NCBI RefSeq assembly: GCF_000166335.1
Contig: NC_014657.1
Location: 236,001 to 300,000, forward strand
From: Caldicellulosiruptor owensensis OL
GTDB lineage: Bacteria > Bacillota > Thermoanaerobacteria > Caldicellulosiruptorales > Caldicellulosiruptoraceae
Length of the DNA: 64,000 bases
Direction: 5' to 3'
The notes under the pieces were generated by a model that had not been told where the DNA came from, did no database searches, and saw nothing but the letters and a program-made list of their open reading frames with translations. Below are positions 16,893-25,395 of the stretch, in pieces. Numbering within the stretch: position 1 is the stretch's first letter; each line of letters begins with the position of its first letter. The position numbers and the translations under genes were made by a program.

Positions 16893-17525
16893 GTGTGCGG
16901 GAGATATTTTTTGAATCTTGATGAGAATATTGAAGAGATTAAAAAAATCTTAGATGAGATTTCTCAAAAATATGAAAAAAGCCCCATTTTGCAGAAAGTA
17001 AAGTCGGGTGAGATATTTCCTACAGAGTTTGTTCCGTCAATTGTGTCAAAGGACTTTCAAAGAGAAGCTGAGATTTTAAGATGGGGATTGCCTCTTCAAA
17101 ACAAAAAAGAGGTTATAATAAATGCAAGGGCTGAGACCATACTGGAGAAGCCTTTGTTTTCCAGCATGATTTCAAACAGGTGTCTGATTCCTGCTCAGGG
17201 TTTTTTTGAGTGGAAGAAAAATGGTAGTAAAAAGCAAAAATTTTTTATAAAACCAAAAGATTGCAATGTCTTTTACATGGCAGGGCTTTACAAAAGGGTG
17301 GAGCTTGAAGGTGGGATACTTGTAGATAGTTTTGTCATTCTAACAACAGAACCGGCAGAAGAGATAAAACATATTCACAGCCGCATGCCTGTGATACTGA
17401 AAAAGGAGTATGAAGACTTGTGGCTTTTTGAAAATGTAAGTCAGAGAGCGCTAAGGGATCTGTTTTTGCGCATATTGAAACCATGGGAAGGTGAAATGGA
17501 GATAATAGAAGTAAAAAACAATTAA
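16893..17525 (+). CDS. SOS response-associated peptidase (SRAP/YedK/HMCES family)
   Basis: A 210-residue SRAP protein. GTG 16893 puts the catalytic Cys at position 2 after Met removal (MCGRYF), as required for the thiazolidine cross-link with abasic sites in single-stranded DNA. Other key pieces are INARAETI (Asn, Arg and Glu contacts), FFEWKKNG (Glu) and HSRMPVIL (His). The protein shields abasic sites at replication forks. The start is therefore fixed by function rather than by a strong SD site. No SOS box was looked for in detail. Confidence 0.93.
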   Translation: MCGRYFLNLDENIEEIKKILDEISQKYEKSPILQKVKSGEIFPTEFVPSIVSKDFQREAEILRWGLPLQNKKEVIINARAETILEKPLFSSMISNRCLIPAQGFFEWKKNGSKKQKFFIKPKDCNVFYMAGLYKRVELEGGILVDSFVILTTEPAEEIKHIHSRMPVILKKEYEDLWLFENVSQRALRDLFLRILKPWEGEMEIIEVKNN

Positions 17526-17584
17526 ATTTTTAGTTTAAATATAATATAATAAAACTTGAAGTAGAAGGTTTTAAGGTGATAAAA

Positions 17585-18529
17585 ATGGAGTTTGAACTGT
17601 ATTTGAAAAATTTAAACATTGAATTTTTAAAAGATCATCCGCTTAAAGATTTCACAACATTCAAGATAGGCGGAAAAGCAAGATATATAGTATTTCCCAG
17701 AAATACCAAGCAGCTTGTCGAGGTATTGACTTTAGCAAAAGATGAAGCGATAAACTACATTGTTGTTGGGAACTGCTCAAATGTTCTTATCTCTGATAAA
17801 GGCTTTAATGGAGCGATAATTACAACAGTTAAGATAGATTCTTTCAAAATAGATGGAAATTTAATTGAAGCAGATTGTGGAGCTATGCTCTCTCAGGTTG
17901 CAAGAAAAGCATGCGAAAAAGGTCTCAAAGGTTTAGAGTTTGCAGTAGGAATTCCTGGCACTGTTGGCGGGGCTGTATATATGAACGCAGGGGCATACGA
18001 TGGCGAGATAAAAGACGTTTTTGAGTGGGCAGAGGTTTTGGATAAAAACTTAAATATTTTGAAACTTTCTAAGTCAGAAATGAAATTTTCTTACAGACAC
18101 AGCAGATTGAAAGAAGAAAAAATGGTGCTTCTGAGGGCAGTATTTTCCCTTGAATTTGCCAGCAAAGAAGATATTTCTCCATTGCAAAAAGCAATTGAGT
18201 TTTCCAAAAGACGCAGGGAAAAACAACCTCTTTCTTATCCAAGTGCAGGTTCTGTGTTTAAAAGACCTCCAAACAACTTTGCAGGAAAACTCATTGAAGA
18301 TGCGAGCTTGAAAGGATATAGAATAGGTGGTGCGTGTATATCTGAAAAACATGCGGGGTTTATCGTAAATGTAGAGGATGCTAAAGCTGAGGATGTAAGA
18401 AAACTCATTTATCTTGCTCAAAAGACTGTATACGAAAAGTTTGGAATCTTGCTTGAACCTGAGATTCAGTTTATAGGCGAATTTGAAACACCGCTTTTTA
18501 TGCCCGAAAATGTCCAGAATAGAAGATAA
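17585..18529 (+). CDS. murB: UDP-N-acetylenolpyruvoylglucosamine reductase
   Basis: This FAD enzyme makes UDP-MurNAc by NADPH reduction in peptidoglycan synthesis. Visible features are TTFKIGGKARYIVFP, the FAD loop VVGNCSNVLISDKGF, GIPGTVGGAVYMNAGAYDGE and YRHSRLK. The proton-donor Ser lies in PSAGSVFKRP and the C-terminal Glu in LLEPEIQFIGEF. At about 314 residues it is the short type II form. ATG 17585 has AAGGTG six bases upstream, and a GTG at 17576 is also in frame. It begins the conserved murB-yvcJ-yvcK-whiA-crh order. Confidence 0.96.
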   Translation: MEFELYLKNLNIEFLKDHPLKDFTTFKIGGKARYIVFPRNTKQLVEVLTLAKDEAINYIVVGNCSNVLISDKGFNGAIITTVKIDSFKIDGNLIEADCGAMLSQVARKACEKGLKGLEFAVGIPGTVGGAVYMNAGAYDGEIKDVFEWAEVLDKNLNILKLSKSEMKFSYRHSRLKEEKMVLLRAVFSLEFASKEDISPLQKAIEFSKRRREKQPLSYPSAGSVFKRPPNNFAGKLIEDASLKGYRIGGACISEKHAGFIVNVEDAKAEDVRKLIYLAQKTVYEKFGILLEPEIQFIGEFETPLFMPENVQNRR

Positions 18530-18544
18530 AAAAGGGTGATTTTG

Positions 18545-19419
18545 TTGGAGATAGTAATAATAACTGGCATGTCTGGTGCTGGTAAGAGCTTAGCAATAAG
18601 AGCGTTTGAAGACATGGGTTTTTTTTTTGTATAGACAACCTGCCGCCTCAGTTTTTGCCCAAGATTGCTGAGCTTGCAAGTGCAACAAAAGACAAGATTT
18701 CGAGAGTTGCTGCAGTTGTAGATATTCGTGGTGGTGAGCTTTTTGATGACTTCAAAGATGTTCTTCAGGAACTGAAAAAAGATGATCGTAATTTTAAAGT
18801 ACTGTTTTTAGATGCACATGATGATGTTCTTATAAAGCGGTACAAAGAGACAAGGCGAAAACATCCTCTGAGTCATGAAGGTGACGGCAGCATTTTAGAA
18901 GCCATTCAAAAGGAAAGGGAAAAACTTGAGGATATAAAAAGGTATGCTGACTTTGTGATAGATACATCTACACTTTTGCCCCGTGATTTAAAAGAAAAAC
19001 TCTTTGAGATTTTTGTTCAGCAAAAGTCAAAAGAAGCAATGCTAATTACTATTATGTCATTTGGATTTAAATACGGGCTTCCGCTTGATGCTGACCTGGT
19101 TTTTGATGTCAGATTCATTCCAAACCCCTTTTATGTGGATACACTCAAATACAAAACAGGTAAAGAACCTGAAGTTAAAGAATATGTTTTAAAATGGGAC
19201 GTCACAAAAGAATTCTTGCAAAAACTTTTTGACCTGATTCTATTTTTAATACCAAACTATGCAGAAGAAGGAAAAGGGCAGCTTGTGATTGCGATTGGCT
19301 GTACTGGTGGCAAGCACCGATCTGTTACAGTGGCTGAGGAGCTTTTCAAGGCTGTTGAAAACCAGGGATATAAAGTTTCAATATTTCATAGAGATATAGA
19401 GAAAGATAAAAAAGGGTGA
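18545..19419 (+). pseudogene. rapZ: RapZ/YvcJ nucleotide-binding protein, frameshifted in a T-tract
   Basis: The gene starts at TTG 18545 behind AAGGGTGA and reads [15 protein letters not shown] (Walker A) and [12 protein letters not shown]. It then hits TAG at 18632-18634 right after a run of ten T (18619-18628). The downstream frame resumes as DNLPPQFLPKIAELA and runs to TGA 19419 with the C-terminal GCTGGKHRSV and HRDIEK. With 8 or 11 T the whole 290-291-residue protein would be intact. RapZ/YvcJ proteins bind nucleotides and act in RNA-linked control of amino-sugar metabolism or competence. The frame break may be a base-calling error, slippage-prone expression or real loss. All other parts look conserved, which argues against old decay. 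Confidence 0.85.
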
Positions 19420-19426
19420 CATACCA

Positions 19427-20743
19427 ATGATATTTGATTTTCTAAAACCAGGTATTTATATAAAAAGATGGATTGTTTTAATGTTAATCAGTATTATTTT
19501 AATCTCAGCTTCGTTAGCCAAAAGCATTGATATTTTTAATGTTTCGGTGGAACTTCGCACCTCTTTGCGCATAGGATTATTTGTTTTGGGAACTGGAGTT
19601 TTTTTGATTTCGCTGATGGGTTTAATAAAGGGTTTTATAAGGCTTTTGAACAAGAGTCTGCCATACAGAATAAGCCAGAAGACCATATTTGATGCTATAT
19701 ATTCAAAAGGGTTTTTGGAAAAAGGACCAAGGATTGTTGCAATCGGTGGTGGTACGGGACTTTCTACAATGCTCAGGGGTATAAAGAATCTCACAGCAAA
19801 CATCACAGCAGTTGTAACTGTTGCAGACGATGGAGGTGGGTCTGGAAAGCTCAGAGAAGACCTTGGCATGCTTCCACCAGGTGATATCAGAAACTGCATA
19901 CTGGCCTTGGCAAACACAGAAGAGATTATGCAAAAGCTTTTGAATTACAGGTTCAAGGAAGGAAGCCTTAAAGGTCAGAGTTTTGGCAACCTGTTCTTAG
20001 CTGCAATGACAGGAATCGCAGGGAGTTTTGAAAAGGCTGTAAAACTCATGAGCGAGGTTTTAGCAGTTCGAGGAAAAGTTCTGCCTGTGACTCTTGACAA
20101 TATTAATCTTTGTGCTGAGCTTGAAGACGGCAGGGTAATTGTTGGTGAGTCAAAAATACCTGAAGAGGTAAAAAATTCTAAGACCCCAATAAAAAGAGTT
20201 TTTATAACTCCTTCTGATGCAAAACCATATGCTGAGGTTTTGGATGAGATTGAAAAGGCGGACGTGATAATAATTGGACCGGGAAGCCTTTATACAAGCA
20301 TAATGCCAAATCTTGTGTTCAATGAGGTTGTTGAGAGTATAAAGAAAAGCAGAGCAAAGAAAATTTACATTGCAAACATCATGACGCAGCCCGGTGAGAC
20401 AGAGGGCTATCAACTGTGTGACCATATTGAGGCAATAGAGAGACATTGCAGCGGAAGGATTTTTGACATTGTTATTGTGAACAACCAGCCAATTCCTCAA
20501 GATGTTCTGGAAAAATACAAAGAAGATGGTGCACAGCCTGTTTTTGCTGATAGGAAAACTATTGAAAAGGGATATAAAGTTGTGGAAGAAGGGCTTTTGA
20601 GCGTGCGTGACGGGTTTATTCGTCACAACTCAGCAAAGCTTGCAAGGGTTGTGAGCAACATAGTCTTTGGTAAGGATGTGTTTTATGAGTACAGATTGGG
20701 GTATCTTAAATTAAAAAATTTTGGTAAGCCATTTAAAAGTTAA
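19427..20743 (+). CDS. yvcK: YvcK/CofD-like gluconeogenesis factor
   Basis: A 438-residue protein. The N-terminus has two hydrophobic segments (about 14-30 and 47-68), then the CofD-like domain begins at RIVAIGGGTGLSTMLRGIK with VTVADDGGGSGKLREDLGMLPPGDIRN. YvcK binds UDP-sugars and coordinates cell-wall and carbon metabolism on gluconeogenic carbon sources. The long N-terminal membrane part is also seen in other clostridial homologues. It starts eight bases after rapZ. A GTP-dependent PEPCK, the gluconeogenic entry enzyme, is encoded 39 kb away in this window. Confidence 0.93.
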   Translation: MIFDFLKPGIYIKRWIVLMLISIILISASLAKSIDIFNVSVELRTSLRIGLFVLGTGVFLISLMGLIKGFIRLLNKSLPYRISQKTIFDAIYSKGFLEKGPRIVAIGGGTGLSTMLRGIKNLTANITAVVTVADDGGGSGKLREDLGMLPPGDIRNCILALANTEEIMQKLLNYRFKEGSLKGQSFGNLFLAAMTGIAGSFEKAVKLMSEVLAVRGKVLPVTLDNINLCAELEDGRVIVGESKIPEEVKNSKTPIKRVFITPSDAKPYAEVLDEIEKADVIIIGPGSLYTSIMPNLVFNEVVESIKKSRAKKIYIANIMTQPGETEGYQLCDHIEAIERHCSGRIFDIVIVNNQPIPQDVLEKYKEDGAQPVFADRKTIEKGYKVVEEGLLSVRDGFIRHNSAKLARVVSNIVFGKDVFYEYRLGYLKLKNFGKPFKS

Positions 20744-20765
20744 GGAAAGAAAAGAAGCTTTCCTT
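20742..20765 (+). other. Intercistronic hairpin between yvcK and whiA
   Basis: AAGGAAAG (20742-20749) pairs with CTTTCCTT (20758-20765), leaving an 8-base purine loop. Only TTGG follows, so this is a weak terminator at best and could be an mRNA-processing or attenuation site. The SD of whiA (GGAGG) comes three bases later. Confidence 0.35.
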
Positions 20766-20781
20766 TTGGAGGTAAACACAA

Positions 20782-21759
20782 ATGTCTTTTTCATCGACTG
20801 CAAAAGCAGAAGTGAGCAGAAAGCTTTCTCAAAATTCCTGTTGTGTAAAAGCTGCGGTTGCAGCGTTTTTGAAGTTTGCAGGAAGCATATATGAGCTTGA
20901 CGGTGTATTTTATTTCAAAGTTTCGTTTGAAAATGCTCAGACTGCAAGGTCGTTTTTCCTTCTTATGAAAAGCGGATTTTCAAAACACTGTGAAGTAAGT
21001 ATTAAGAAAAATAGTAAGTTGCAGAAAAACTATGTATATACTATCTTTTTACCTCCAAGCAGCGACAACATAGGCGTTTTGAAAGACCTTCATTTTGTTA
21101 AAAAAGGTGCAAAAGAGTATCATCTCAGTTTTTCGCTAAAAGAGGAGCTTGTGAAGAAAAAATGTTGCAGAAAGGCTTTTTTGCAGGCAACATTTTTGTC
21201 GTGCGGTTCTATTACAAACCCTGAGAAGATGTATCATTTGGAGTTTGATGTGAAAACAAAGGATGATGCAGAGTTTTTGCAGAAGGTTTTAAAGAGTTTT
21301 GAGTTTGAGGCAAAAATTGTTGAAAGAAAGTCTCATTATGTAGTATACTTAAAAGAAGGTGAACAGATAGTAGATTTTTTAAACATAATTGGAGCGCATT
21401 CTTCACTTTTAGAGCTTGAAAATATTCGCATAGTAAAAGAGCTCAGAAACAATGTCAACCGTCTTGTAAATTGTGAAACAGCTAACTTAGAGAAGACTAT
21501 AAATGCTTCTATGAGGCATATTGAGAATATTGAGTTTATCGAAAGAACAATTGGTATTGACAGTCTTCCTCAGAATCTGCAAGAGATAGCCCGCCTCAGG
21601 ATCGAATATAAAGATGCTTCTTTGAAAGAACTTGGTAATATGCTTGAAAAACCTCTTGGCAAATCTGGTGTCAATCATAGATTGAGGAAGATAGATAAAA
21701 TTGCTGAGGAACTTAGAAAAGGAGGAAGAGTGTATGCAAAGCCTTCACATGAAGATTGA
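20782..21759 (+). CDS. whiA: DNA-binding protein WhiA
   Basis: A 325-residue WhiA homologue with a LAGLIDADG-like N-terminal fold (SFSSTAKAEVSRKL, CCRKAFLQATFLSCGSITNPEKMYHLEF) and a C-terminal helix-turn-helix ending (LPQNLQEIARLRIEYKDASLKELGNMLEKPLGKSGVNHRLRKI). WhiA influences division and sporulation genes. Its place after yvcK and before the crh-like gene is the standard Firmicutes order. Its last 26 bases overlap the next gene. Confidence 0.96.
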   Translation: MSFSSTAKAEVSRKLSQNSCCVKAAVAAFLKFAGSIYELDGVFYFKVSFENAQTARSFFLLMKSGFSKHCEVSIKKNSKLQKNYVYTIFLPPSSDNIGVLKDLHFVKKGAKEYHLSFSLKEELVKKKCCRKAFLQATFLSCGSITNPEKMYHLEFDVKTKDDAEFLQKVLKSFEFEAKIVERKSHYVVYLKEGEQIVDFLNIIGAHSSLLELENIRIVKELRNNVNRLVNCETANLEKTINASMRHIENIEFIERTIGIDSLPQNLQEIARLRIEYKDASLKELGNMLEKPLGKSGVNHRLRKIDKIAEELRKGGRVYAKPSHED

Positions 21760-22084
21760 AAATTCTCAGGGGATCTCTTCACGTGCTGCAGCCCTGCTTG
21801 TCCAGGTTGCAAGTAAGTTCAAGTCCCTCATTTTAGTAGAAAAAGATGAAAAAAGAGCAAATGCAAAAAGTATAATGGGTTTGATGTCGCTTATGGTGGA
21901 CTATGGCGATGAAATTACAATAATTACAGATGGTGAGGATGAAAAAGAAGCGCTTGAAGCTGTCTTAAGACTTATTCAATCAGATTTCAGCGAACAGGTT
22001 GCTGATGAAATTACCCAGCAAGAAATAAAAAAAGAAAATAATGAAGAAAATGACAAAGAGAATAATGAAGATGACAATGAGTAA
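21734..22084 (+). CDS. crh: Crh-like HPr protein without the PTS histidine
   Basis: A HPr-fold protein of 116 residues. The active-site region reads GISSRAAALLVQ where HPr has GIHARPA, so His15 is replaced by Ser and PTS phosphotransfer is not expected. The regulatory Ser46 context is intact (ANAKSIMGLMSL), so it should be a substrate of HprK and a CcpA corepressor, like Bacillus Crh. About 25 extra C-terminal residues are almost all Glu, Asn, Lys and Asp, which is unusual. ATG 21734 lies eight bases after GGAGG inside the whiA end. The kinase gene hprK is at 43503-44450 in this window. Confidence 0.9.
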   Translation: MQSLHMKIENSQGISSRAAALLVQVASKFKSLILVEKDEKRANAKSIMGLMSLMVDYGDEITIITDGEDEKEALEAVLRLIQSDFSEQVADEITQQEIKKENNEENDKENNEDDNE

Positions 22085-22098
22085 GGTTTTATGAAAGG

Positions 22099-22128
22099 GC
22101 TGCTTAATTTTTTTAAGCAGCTTTTTTT
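22099..22128 (+). terminator. Terminator of the murB-crh operon
   Basis: GCTGCTTAA (22099-22107) pairs with TTAAGCAGC (22113-22121) across a T-only loop, and a run of seven T follows (22122-22128). Confidence 0.85.
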
Positions 22129-22151
22129 AAAATTTAGAAGAGAGGATGGTA

Positions 22152-23393
22152 TTGGCATTGCTAAAAGATGAGCTTTACAGAAGAGTTTTGATTTTTGATG
22201 GGGCAATGGGTACTCAGCTTATTCGAAATGGCTTGAGAGAAGATGAATGTCCTGATTTGTGGTCGGTAACACGACAGGATGTAGTTTCGTCTATTCACAG
22301 ACAATATTTTGAAGCCGGGTCTGACTGTGTTGAGACAAACACTTTTGGTGCAAACAGAGAAAAACTTAAAAAATATGGGCTTGAAAATGAGGTTGAGAAT
22401 ATAAACAAATGGGCGGTCAGGCTTGCAAAAGAGGTTTCAAAAGAGTATGGAGGGTATGTTGGACTTTCTGTTGGACCAACAGGCAGGCTTTTTCTTCCTT
22501 CAGGTGATCTGAGTTTTGATGAGGCAGAAAGAATATTTTATGAACAGATTCTAAGTGGAATTCAAGCGGGAGCGGATTTTGTTTCGATTGAAACCATGTC
22601 TGACATTAAAGAAGCAAAGGCTGCATTTTTTGCATATAAAAAGGCCAAAGAAGTGCTGAAAAAAGATATACCGTGTTTGGTGTCTTTTACGTTTGAACAA
22701 AACAAAAGGCTTTTGATGGGAACTCCTCCAGAGGTTGCAGCATACTATTTCAGTTTAATTGGTTGTGACATTGTTGGTGCTAACTGCTCTGGTGGTGCAA
22801 TGCAGCTTTTAGAGGTTATTAAGCAGATGCAAGGTTTTTCGTGTGTTCCCCTTTCAGTAAAGCCAAACGCAGGACTGCCAAAAGTGGTTGATGGCAAGAC
22901 TGTGTATGAAAGCTGCATTCCTGAGTTTGTAAATTTGGCAGATGAGTTTGTCCAAAATGGAGTCAGACTTTATGGTGGGTGCTGTGGAACTACTCCTGAG
23001 TATATAAGTGCAATATCAAAAGTTTTAAAAGGGAAAGAGGTTTCATTTAAAAGTGGCATACAGAACAAGTTTATAACATCAATTTATTCCTTGCTTGATA
23101 TTTCTCAAAAGTTTAGTTTTTATGAATACAAGCTCACAAATGATTTTTCAAGCGAAGCTGTTTTTGAACTTGCAGGGCTTGAAGAGGATGCAATATTTGT
23201 TGATATTGATGAAAATGTAGAACCTGAGGTTTTAAAAGAATTTTTAATAGAATCTCAGGATTTTTCAAAAAAACCTTATGTTTTTAATATAAAAACAAAA
23301 TCTCATGTGGAGATTATTGAAAGATATTATTTTGGCGTATATGGGGCAGTATCAAGCATACACGGCAAAAGCGCGGTCAAAGTGCAGATTTAA
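22152..23393 (+). CDS. Homocysteine S-methyltransferase domain protein with extra C-terminal domain
   Basis: Residues 1-290 form a homocysteine methyltransferase barrel: RVLIFDGAMGTQLIRNG, ETNTFGANREKLKKYG, and the zinc ligands in VGANCSGG and GGCCGTTPEYI. It probably methylates homocysteine to methionine. The last 120 residues are not part of that fold and I could not assign them; they do not look like the MTHFR domain of the neighbour. The start is uncertain: an ATG at 22146 touches its GAGG site, so I prefer TTG 22152 (TTG 22158 is also possible). The gene behind it encodes a related enzyme, so the pair probably arose by duplication. Confidence 0.8.
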   Translation: MALLKDELYRRVLIFDGAMGTQLIRNGLREDECPDLWSVTRQDVVSSIHRQYFEAGSDCVETNTFGANREKLKKYGLENEVENINKWAVRLAKEVSKEYGGYVGLSVGPTGRLFLPSGDLSFDEAERIFYEQILSGIQAGADFVSIETMSDIKEAKAAFFAYKKAKEVLKKDIPCLVSFTFEQNKRLLMGTPPEVAAYYFSLIGCDIVGANCSGGAMQLLEVIKQMQGFSCVPLSVKPNAGLPKVVDGKTVYESCIPEFVNLADEFVQNGVRLYGGCCGTTPEYISAISKVLKGKEVSFKSGIQNKFITSIYSLLDISQKFSFYEYKLTNDFSSEAVFELAGLEEDAIFVDIDENVEPEVLKEFLIESQDFSKKPYVFNIKTKSHVEIIERYYFGVYGAVSSIHGKSAVKVQI

Positions 23394-23417
23394 GAAATAA
23401 GATGAGGAGGTTTTCAG

Positions 23418-25235
23418 TTGAAGAAGAGCTTTAGAGAGTTTTTGAAAGAACAGTCTATCATAATTTTTGATGGTGCAATGGGTACAGAGCTTTTAAACAG
23501 AGGATTTTCTGTAGACTTTCCGCTTGAATGGGCAAATATAGCCAATCCTGAGCTTGTAAAGCAGATTTACAGAGATTATATTTTGGCTGGTGCGCAATGT
23601 ATAGAGACAAATACATTTGGTGCAAATGAGTGCAAACTCAAAATTTTTGGTTTTGAAAACGAGGTTGAGAGAATAAACAGAAGTGCTGTCAGGATTGCAA
23701 AAGAGATGGCAGACGATAAAGTATTTGTCATAGGCAGTGTTGGACCGCTTGGGAAACCGGTTGGCAGTGGTTTTGAGATAGATGCTACACGAGCAAAAGA
23801 GGCGTACAAAAGACAGCTTTATTTTCTTTTGGACGAAGGTGTTGATGCTATAATCTTTGAGACAGCTGCATCAACGCATGAGGTTCAAATTGCAATTGAA
23901 GCTTTAAAAGAGCTAAATGATAAAATTCCATATATAATTCAGTTTTCTTTTACCAGAGAGCTTACTACAATATACGGGGAAGATATTTACAGGGTTATAG
24001 AATTTTTGAAATTTACAGATGCAGATGTTGTAGGACTTAACTGTGGAAATGGTCCACAAAAGACCTTAGAGGCTTTAAAGATATTCTCACAGCATTTGAA
24101 AGGTCCATTTTCTGTCCAGCCAAATGCAGGGTATCCTCAGATGATACAAGGAAGACCTGTTTTTTCTACACCGGCAGAGTACTTTGCTTGGTTTGCACCT
24201 GAATATGTAAAACTTGGTGCAAAGATTGTTGGTGGATGCTGTGGAACAACTCCTGAGCATATAAAAGCTATAAAGGACAAAGTAAAAGAGTTTTTACATG
24301 GCATAGAAGTTGAAGTGGTTGAGAGAGAAGAAAAACAGGAAGCAGTTTTAAAAGACACTCCATCTGAGTTTTCTCAAAAGCTTGGCAAAAAATTTATCTT
24401 TACAGTTGAGATAAGTCCGCCAAAAGGCATTGAGCTTGAAAAGACAAAAGAGGGTGTGAAGCTTTTAAAAGAGGCTGGAGCAGATACAGTAAACATTGCA
24501 GACTCTCCAATGGCAAGGGTCAGAATTTCTCCAATTGCCCTTGCTCATATACTCAAAGAAGAGCTGGGTATGGAGTCAATACTGCACTTTACATGCAGGG
24601 ATAGGAACCTTATTTCTCTTCAGTCAGAGCTTCTGGGTGCAGCAGCGCTTGGGGTTAAAAATGTGTTGGCGCTTACAGGTGACCCACCATCAATTGGCGA
24701 CCATCCACAGGCAAAACCAGTGTTTGATGTTAACTCTGAAGGTCTTGTTTTGATTTTAAGTAGGCTAAACAGCGGTACAGATTACATGGGCAATCCAATT
24801 GGCAAAGCAACAAACTTTACAATAGGCGTTGCGCTAAATCTCAATGCGGATGACTTGGAAAAAGAGATAGAAAGGCTCAAACGCAAGATTGAAAATGGGG
24901 CGCACTTTATCGAAACACAGCCAATTTACGATGCAGAAACACTGGAGAGGTTTTTAGAAAAGGTCGACTTTGCCCTGCCACCAATCTTGGGTGGAATTTT
25001 GCCGCTAAGGTCTTCGCGCCATGCTGAGTTTTTACACAACGAGGTACCAGGAATCACAATACCTGACAAAATCCGAGAAAGAATGCGCTCTTCTAAAGAA
25101 CCTGCAAAAGAGGGAGTAGAGATTGCCTGTGAGATAGTTGAAAAAATAAAACACATGGTAAGTGGCATCTACATCATGCCACCATTCGAAAAATACGAGA
25201 TGGCTGTAGAGATAATTAAGAATTTCAAATATTGA
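23418..25235 (+). CDS. Bifunctional homocysteine S-methyltransferase / 5,10-methylenetetrahydrofolate reductase
   Basis: A natural fusion of 605 residues. Residues 1-290 carry the homocysteine methyltransferase (DGAMGTELLNRGF, ETNTFGANECKL, zinc cysteines in GLNCGNG and GGCCGTTPEHI). Residues 315-605 carry the FAD-containing MetF domain (FTVEISPPKG, HFTCRDRN, LALTGDPP, GAHFIETQPIYD). It can supply methyl-THF and use methyl groups for methionine synthesis, as proposed for YitJ of Bacillus. TTG 23418 follows GAGGAGG at seven bases. The similarity to the preceding gene is clear at the FDGAMGT and GGCCGTTPE motifs. Confidence 0.93.
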   Translation: MKKSFREFLKEQSIIIFDGAMGTELLNRGFSVDFPLEWANIANPELVKQIYRDYILAGAQCIETNTFGANECKLKIFGFENEVERINRSAVRIAKEMADDKVFVIGSVGPLGKPVGSGFEIDATRAKEAYKRQLYFLLDEGVDAIIFETAASTHEVQIAIEALKELNDKIPYIIQFSFTRELTTIYGEDIYRVIEFLKFTDADVVGLNCGNGPQKTLEALKIFSQHLKGPFSVQPNAGYPQMIQGRPVFSTPAEYFAWFAPEYVKLGAKIVGGCCGTTPEHIKAIKDKVKEFLHGIEVEVVEREEKQEAVLKDTPSEFSQKLGKKFIFTVEISPPKGIELEKTKEGVKLLKEAGADTVNIADSPMARVRISPIALAHILKEELGMESILHFTCRDRNLISLQSELLGAAALGVKNVLALTGDPPSIGDHPQAKPVFDVNSEGLVLILSRLNSGTDYMGNPIGKATNFTIGVALNLNADDLEKEIERLKRKIENGAHFIETQPIYDAETLERFLEKVDFALPPILGGILPLRSSRHAEFLHNEVPGITIPDKIRERMRSSKEPAKEGVEIACEIVEKIKHMVSGIYIMPPFEKYEMAVEIIKNFKY

Positions 25236-25279
25236 AATAATTACAAAAAATGAAATAAATAATTATAAAAAATGCAAAG

Positions 25280-25306
25280 AGGCTGCGAAAGCAGCCTTTT
25301 TATTTT
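25280..25306 (+). terminator. Terminator after the MTHFR fusion gene
   Basis: AGGCTGC (25280-25286), GAAA tetraloop, GCAGCCT (25291-25297), then TTTTATTTTT. Confidence 0.85.
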
Positions 25307-25309
25307 TCT

Positions 25310-25339
25310 TTGACTTTCAATAGAAAAATATAGTATAAT
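25310..25339 (+). promoter_or_regulatory. Promoter of addB-addA
   Basis: TTGACT (25310-25315), 18-bp spacer, TATAAT (25334-25339), directly after the previous terminator. Confidence 0.6.
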
Positions 25340-25395
25340 TTTCTCAATATAACATACTATCATTTAATCTTTCCTTGAGAGGAGAAACCTCAAAG

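Noticed and set aside
18655..19419. A separate 254-residue gene starting at ATG 18655
   Set aside because: The ATG lies inside the conserved RapZ/YvcJ sequence, and the missing Walker A part sits directly upstream in another frame.
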